A stretch of 64,000 nucleotides of DNA. Source: Trichuris trichiura. Its lineage: Eukaryota; Nematoda; Enoplea; Trichinellida; Trichuridae. The DNA is taken from NCBI GenBank assembly GCA_037903355.1, contig JBAJFE010000004.1, positions 2,728,001 through 2,792,000 on the forward strand, given 5' to 3'. Below are positions 57,459 to 64,000 of this stretch, piece by piece (position 1 is the stretch's first letter; each line of letters begins with the position of its first letter). The position numbers were made by a program, and so were the translations under genes. The notes under the pieces were generated by a model that was not told the DNA's origin, ran no database searches, and saw only the letters and a program-made list of their open reading frames with translations.

Positions 57459-60400
57459 ATTAAGGGGCGCATGTTACGAGCTTTTGGTTTAATGCGTGAT
57501 GAAACATTTGTTCCGTAAATGAAACAGAGGAAAGTTATCATGCTTGACAGTAGTGAATATTCAGCGTTCACATGAATAACGAACGGCTTACTTCTGACAG
57601 TTAGTGAGAGCTTAAGAGTGACGTGAAATGCAGCTGAACGATTTAAGACACTGGTGCTTCTCCTGAAGGCAATATAGTAACGTATATTTTACCCAGAGTG
57701 GTTCCAGAAAGATCTGATAAAATTTGTTCATGCGAATTGCTCAGAGAGGATCACAAAAGGCCATATTACTATTATGCAGCATTCAAGCAAGTTTAAGTGA
57801 TTTTTACGCACTCTGTGTTACAAAATTGATGAGCAGCGCCGACTCTTCAGATGACAGCATGTTCAGTTATTGCTACTGAGTTGAGACTAACGAGCACCTG
57901 TTTAGAAAACTTAATTGGGAATTTCAGCTGCAATAGAATTTTTAAAACTTTAAGTTGCATAGAAAATGATCAGTTATCGGAATACAATGCACTTCCCAGT
58001 AAAAGGAATGTAGCGCACAATGGTGACGTAAGCGCACTGATACTCCCATTAATGTGCAAACATTTCCTGCAATTGTTCTGCCCAACTGAATGCCATCTGT
58101 CAATTACGCAGCGAACTGTTCCATAAAAGCATGGTATATTGTAGCCGCTTATGAACCAACACAATGCTATCGCACTAGATAATAGTTAGGAATGCACCCA
58201 GTTTAAGCAAACATTATTAATAGCTTGACATTGTACCTTGAAGCAATGATACACAAAGGGTGTTTCATAGAACGTATTAGAGTATTGTTAATTCACCTGA
58301 AACCTTGCATATTCACTGCGCTGTCGTAATGTGTCAATAAGAAATTCTTTTACTTGAAAATCAGAGGCAGCGTTTGAATTTAATTTACATAGTTTAACAT
58401 CTATCATCCTGCAGACACGTTAATATTTGCGTAACGTAGTGCTTGCTAACTGCGTATATGACACCGTGAGAAGTTGCTACCTTACGGAAGAAACGTATTG
58501 TCTTATACGCGTGACGATCTGTTCCAACGGTGCTAGTTTTCTAATAGCAAAAGTTCTGTTAGATTATGTCCATTGAGATAAGGTTAAAAAGTGTTTAACC
58601 TTTTGTCCATCCCTAAAAGGCTGTTAAAAATACCGTGAACATCATGTAAATATAGCCTTATTGAACGTTAATTCGTGCGGTAATCTATTGAAAATTTGAG
58701 GGGTAAAATTACAATCTGAAAAAGTAATCTATTGAAACTGTATATAAAAAGAATTTCTCGTAAAGGAATAGCCTTCGGCAAATTTAGTTAGCTACCAGAG
58801 CAACAGTTTCTGTTTAGCAACTGGAAGCTCCAAAAGCGGAGCGAAATAACTTTTTTTTTAACAGACAGCGAATTACTTATGAGAAAACTTCACTGATGAA
58901 TAGCCATTGATAATACGTTTGTAGTAGCGTAAGTGACGCAATTGCTGTAAAGGTGACTTGTACGGTGATACTTCTTTCATTCTGAGTATGTTCCTTTTTA
59001 GCCATGGAGTCTAATGATAATCTTAAGTAGTTTAATTAACTTAGTTTATACGCTCATGCTTTAACAGAGTTTGAGGAAAATATAGGGAGCTGCTTTCAGG
59101 TAGACATTATTGTGGGTTCACTGCGCCTGAAGTCTGACACGATGCAGGTGGAAAAAACCTTTATAGGCTTAATGTTCAATTTTTGTCTTAAAAATGCTCG
59201 CCAGGGAAATCAAACGTAAAGAAGAGACAACGTACAGGGAAGCTTTGTTATTGTTAGCGAAATGTAATAGCGAAGTTTCAAGTTAGTATAGTTGAGATTG
59301 GTTGTTTTGACTTAGCCTTGGTAAAGTGCACCTTTGGAAACAATTTAATTGTTTCTGTCAGTTAGTTAAAGCTTAATAAAAGTACAGCCAGTTATTTAAA
59401 ACTTTCTAATTTCCTGTTTAAAAATGCTGAAAACTTTCAATGCGCAAAAACGATTATGGAGAGACAGTATGCCGTTTTTCTTTGAAAAAAAGGTTGAAAA
59501 TGATAGAATGATGTTATTTGTACATGAATCGGCCTGTTCTCTCGGTTAATGCGCCAGCTGCTTCGATTATCAAGATTAATGATAATGAACTGATGTCGAT
59601 ATGAACTTTTGTAAACAGACACTGAGGGAAAAAAGAAAATCAAGGTGCAAAGCTGTGGAAGGATTATAGGGTAATTCTCAACGTACATTCTAACCGGATG
59701 TCGTTACTTGTACAGCTGATATCTCTCTTTATTATGTGACGAAGCGGTTTCAGTAAAATGAATATATTAATTTCAAGGGTATTTACGCTACTTTAGAAGT
59801 TTTAAGGGGATACAGAACATTAAAGAACTTGAAGTCCACGTAGCAAATTAGCGGCAGACTGAGCTCCAATCAAAGGGGAACTGAAATAGCGGCAAAAGGA
59901 CGGGTATGATGAAAACATTGTTATTAATACTCTTAGTTAATGATAGTGAAACTGGACCATACTAAAATACTTTTAAAAGCTTCATTACAACCTCGTCGTC
60001 GTTATTCACCACATAGATGCAAACACAGATAAACAGCGTCATCTTGACGGATTGTGCAAATTCGTCAAGCAATGAACTTCCCTGTCTCTGGTCAGAAGTG
60101 CTTAAGCAACGTGAAGCTTCAGCAGCGCATCGCTATTCCAGTAACAAGCACCAGTCAAAAGGTGCATACTGAAATATTCAAGCAGTTGCTCGAAAATAGA
60201 TTTAGACATAATGTATGTGGTCTTTGACGTCAAAGCAGCATGTATTGTATTAGGTGAGCATCGTTGAACTTTATTTCGCGGTTTAAAATTAGGCTGCCCA
60301 CGGTGAATTCCTAAAGCAGCAACAATCTCTAGGTACGTCAGCGTTTTTTCAGGTGTATTAATGGTGAAAAGAACCAATGACCGGAAAGCTTATAAAACAT

Positions 60401-62043
60401 GCGTATGGAAACCCAAAAAGTCACTTTTCAATGTTAGCGGTGTTGCAAAGCTGTTTCCTATGGGCAGTTTTACCTGATGCTGTCGATTACTGCAAACAGC
60501 CAAGCCTAGCCCAGAAATAAATGGAGAACAGTGATGCTTACGGTTTACAGCAACAGCAACAAGCAATGAATGAAATTCTTTTAATTGCTTTTGTTAACAA
60601 GGAAAACAGCGATAGTTCGAACAAAATGAACAAACTCTAGTCGTGTTGATACGTTAAAGCGAATCAAAGCGAGTCAGAACGAATTGATTACCAGCCAAGA
60701 AGCATAGTTTCAATTTTGTATGAAAGAGATACAGCCTGCCTCCCGTATCCGTGGGTAACAGCAAACATCAACGCATACTTGGTTACTGCGTGCTTATGTG
60801 TGCCTACAGGAAAGTCTAATTAAAAATGTGCCGTATTATAGCGCCGATACAACATCTGTCGTAAAAGAACATTCAATCTGAGAAGTGAAGCAGTTAATGA
60901 GTGATAAGCGGAAACATTTTGTCAGCACTATAAATAAGTTGTGCAAACAATAATTCTCACGCCTCATCCAGGAAGGAACACGATAGTGAGCTGGCTTTAT
61001 CCTATTACTTAGGAGGTGACTTGCAATTCGGATGATGACATGGCCTTTTATTCTAAAATGTTCCCGGGATTTCTAACCCGTTGTTCAGTAAACGTTTATT
61101 CAGAAAAAAACTTTTTATGGAGCTTTCGGGCCTCTCCGTGGCCCGTCATCAGCGTAATTGTACCGCCCGTCGGGTCAGTCTTTGTGGTTGCAAGCCGCCC
61201 CATCCGACCAACTTTGGCAGAAACTTACTGCCGTCAGCTCTATCTTGAGCCGTCAGGTTTCGGTCCCGCCTAGTCAGTCAGACGGCGCAGCGAGTTTCCA
61301 ACCGACTTTCCACGACGGCGGCACACGAACCAGGCGGGACAGAAACCTGACGGCTCAAGATAGAGCTGACGGCAGTAGGTCTCTGCCAAAGTTGGTCGGA
61401 TGGGGCAGCTTGCAACCATAAAGACCGACCCGACGGGCGGTACGAATTACGCTGATGACGGGTCACGGAGAGGCCTGAAGGCTCCGTAAAACGTTTTTTC
61501 TGAATAAACGTTTACTGAACAACGGGTTAGAAATCCCGCGAACATTTTAGAATAAAAATTAAAAAAACCCGTTACGAAGAAAAAAAAAGATGACATAGCC
61601 TTGTCCAAAAACTTTCGTTTGCGTCTCTGGTCCGCTCTTAACACCGGATATCAAGAGCACTGTTACGGTGACCTGCAGCAGGCATTTTCACCATGCCGTC
61701 AGCTGCGGATTCAGGGGACCGCCCCTATATTGCATCCATTAGTTGGAAAGACAGCAGCAGAATTTGCCGCATAGAGACTGAGGCGCCGCATGGCTGAAGA
61801 ATGCGATGCTGACGTACGCGTTTGTTCACCTGAGCGCAGAAGCGGCTACACAATCATATGTAAACAAAATCGGTAGCGACAAGGTATATGCTGCCTAAGA
61901 TGGGAGCTCTTCTTTTGGTTGCAACGTAGGTTGTCTGTGCAAGCACCATCGGTATATTTGTGCTCCCGCACTTATGCAAACATTTCTCTTTTTAAGTTAT
62001 GAATTTAAGTTACAAATGAGTATTGTAGTCAATTGTGGATAGC
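57459..62043. other. Long spacer between the two paralogous genes
   Basis: 4.6 kb with no recognised coding exon. The only clear feature is the foldback element at 61046-61557. Confidence 0.5.
61046..61557. mobile_element. 512-base foldback element with 226-bp inverted arms
   Basis: The left arm 61046-61271 and right arm 61332-61557 are equal in length and nearly complementary throughout, with scattered mismatches and a 60-base loop. The arms are GC-richer than the flanks. The direct repeat GATGACATGGCCTT (61034-61047) recurs as GATGACATAGCCTT at 61588-61601, which may be a target-site duplication if the element extends about 30 bases beyond the right arm. There is no transposase ORF, so it would be non-autonomous. 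Confidence 0.8.
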
Positions 62044-63959
62044 ATGTTGTCTCTCAGCCTCTTAATTCTGCTGATACCGCTGCTTCTCCAAGTGCAGGTA
62101 CAGAATGCTTTCTATACTAATGAAGCTGCTGTTACGTTTTCTCTTTTGAAGAAAGGTGTGAATTGAGAAACTCGGTGTTTTCTATTACAATGCGAGCCTT
62201 GTTAACGAGCAGCGTACATGTGAAGTAGTAAAAAAATTGTATTATCTCATCAGTGAACACCCAGATGCGAATCTGGAAACTGTATTATTAAGTTTGATGG
62301 TTTTTCATTCTCTTGAACTAGCAACGAGAAGGTCCAATTTTAGCCAGCAGAAGCCTGTTAATGATTTATAACTTCACATTCTGCTAGTTTAGGTCAAATT
62401 CTTTAATAGTCATCTCGACATTTCTTCAAAACATAATTATTTGTAACGGGTAGACATGTTTTCAGTATATACGCAGAAGTAATTGTTTTGGTTGTCGTGC
62501 AAGGAGTTTTGAGCTCACTCAAGAAAAAGTAGTTCAAGAAAGCTATCTCGAGCAAACTTTTTCACAACGTTTTATCGAGCTACTTCAATATATCCAATGA
62601 AAATGTTAAGGCGATTTAGGTAAAAGTCCAAATGTTCTTTATCTATTTACGTAAATTGGAATAATAAAATTTTTCGTCATCATTTTAGCGAAATCGGATG
62701 TATTAATTTTGATTAGGACAATTTGTAGTGCTTCACAACCTTTTACAAACAAATGCCCGTTATAGTGCTCATTTTATACAGAGTTTTAGTGACTGATGAT
62801 AGTCTGCATTCATCATGAAATGTGGTGCCCACGTCGCCATAAAACCTTACTTTTGCATAGAAGTTAAAGACGGTTAAAGAAATCATGAATTGAATTATCT
62901 TCGGAAAATTGTTTCATTTCTATGTGAAACTACATACTGTTAATAAGTTTGGCTTTTCGATCCAGTGAAAGAAAATGGTTTCACAAAGGCATGACGAAGC
63001 TTCTGAATTTCACTAAACTGCCTGACTTTTAACTTAATCTGTGAATATGGTTCTCTGATCGTAAATTTGACATCACATCTAACACATAGTCAGTCAGGAA
63101 AGCTCCATGTATAAAAAGCTTTGGAATAGGCATGTCTTAAACCGTACGTGCCCATAAGAAAACACTGTATATTCAATATGCAATGCTTCATTATATAATA
63201 TCACTCGGTAAATATTTTTAGCCGTCAGCGCAGTCAATACTGTCCTTGTCAAACGAGGAAAAACACCATGTCTTGCATACAGTCCAGCAGCAAATAAAGA
63301 GTAACATAAAGCCAGATGTCGGCGAAATGGAGAACGTTGTGTTCACAGTTAAATGCCCTGGAAGGTTTGGTGCAAACTATTCCATCACGAAAAGTAAATA
63401 CGCTGTAAACAAGTGCAAATGCAAAGTCTCGGTAAGCATTTTTATTTATTCACTGTAAACATTGTAAAGCGATGCATAAGCTAGCTAAAATTTTAGCACT
63501 TTTGCTATTCAAGCAAATATCATACTTTTTAAATATAATAGCTAGCTAATATCGAAGAGTTTAAATTCAGTAACAGAACTCCTACTTATCACTTAAAGAA
63601 GCTATTCAATGCGTGATGTTGTTGTTACGGAATACGTCCCGTTGAAACAAGCAAGAAAAATTTTTTTATTTCCGTCTGGAGCTTTCAGTTCTGCTCATTC
63701 CCCGTCTTCAGCGGTAAAACTAATGGAAGTAATAGAAATAAAACGTTCCACTTAGCGCATCATGTACGCGAATTAGATGAACATTTGCTTCGCTCTTATG
63801 GAGATATTTTGGCTTTGCTTATTCATTCTGAAGAGGCCTATTTTATCTTTACCGTTTGCCTCTGTTCCTTAAGCAGGAAAGGAAGCAGTAGCAGTGCCAA
63901 GAGTTCTGTGCATCTTTGATGATGAGAACAAGGAGCTTAAGAACATGTGCTCAAAGTGA
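62044..63959 (+). CDS. Secreted paralogue of the NUDT9-like protein's N-terminal domain, 3' end uncertain
   Basis: Exon 1 (62044-62097) encodes an 18-residue signal peptide (MLSLSLLILLIPLLLQVQ), exactly the length of exon 1 of the gene at 52677. Exon 2 (63222-63431) encodes 70 residues that align with exon 2 of that gene: SLSNEEKHHVL against WSEKEKEAFI, and VVFTVKCPGRFGANYSITKS against IVFAIKCPKKSSLPYGVAKV. A probable exon 3 (63882-63959) continues VPRVLCIFDDENKELKNMC and then meets a stop, which would give a 113-residue protein. A GT just before that stop could instead be a donor, with a Nudix-like half beyond the window edge. Function unknown. Confidence 0.5.
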
Positions 63960-64000
63960 TGCGGCCACTCCCAGCAAAATCTTATCAATACTGGGCAGAA

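Noticed and set aside
57851..58126. 91-codon plus-strand ORF after the NUDT9-like gene
   Set aside because: No similarity to the family domains and no splice context.
1..64000. CRISPR arrays, bacterial operons or ribosome-binding sites
   Set aside because: Genes are spliced animal genes. No regularly spaced direct repeats with spacers are present.

Overview
The window looks like nuclear DNA of a clade I nematode, most probably a whipworm (Trichuris). The reasons are intron-rich animal genes with many introns of only about 35-60 bases, animal mitochondrial and secretory housekeeping genes, and a macrophage migration inhibitory factor (MIF) at 38507-39233 that agrees with the human-whipworm MIF as I remember it (not checked by search). 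There are no bacterial operons, CRISPR arrays or rRNA. I found no tRNA gene that I could defend.

Positions 1-43900 are gene-dense, with conserved genes on both strands: intronless HMG-CoA synthase, mitochondrial-type arginyl-tRNA synthetase, MRPL22, a secreted ShKT-domain protein (minus), a decayed PLAA-like WD40 pseudogene, a 23-exon phosphoribosylformylglycinamidine synthase (minus), MRPL45, RPAIN (minus), DSS1/SEM1, N-acetylglucosamine-6-phosphate deacetylase (minus), a second divergent DSS1/SEM1 (minus), a CD36-family receptor (minus), MRPL14 (minus), SRP receptor alpha, two tandem MIF-family genes, ISCU (minus), a tiny membrane protein and a pyruvate dehydrogenase kinase (minus). For nearly all of these I could place every exon so that reading phases close and the total length matches the family.

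Positions 43900-64000 are sparse. They hold a probable type II membrane protein with a beta-propeller-like ectodomain (minus), long stretches with nothing recognisable, a secreted protein whose C-terminal half resembles the NUDT9 ADP-ribose hydrolase fold but has lost the Nudix catalytic glutamates, and the 5' part of a paralogue of its N-terminal domain at the right edge. A 512-base foldback element lies between the last two.

Non-coding structure is prominent. There are four long hairpins or palindromes (2824-2873, 5603-5708, 13657-13729, 21537-21586), a dispersed terminal-inverted-repeat family (clearest copies near 3047, 25838 and 53253), the large foldback element (61046-61557), and a tandem duplication of part of a pyruvate dehydrogenase kinase exon.

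The conserved genes do not form one pathway. They share mitochondrial function (RARS2, MRPL22, MRPL45, MRPL14, ISCU, PDK), core metabolism (HMGCS, PFAS, AMDHD2) and secretion (SRPRA). MIF, the ShKT protein and the NUDT9-like protein are the candidates for a role at the parasite-host interface. All function calls are from reading the sequence and remembered family motifs; no searches were run.
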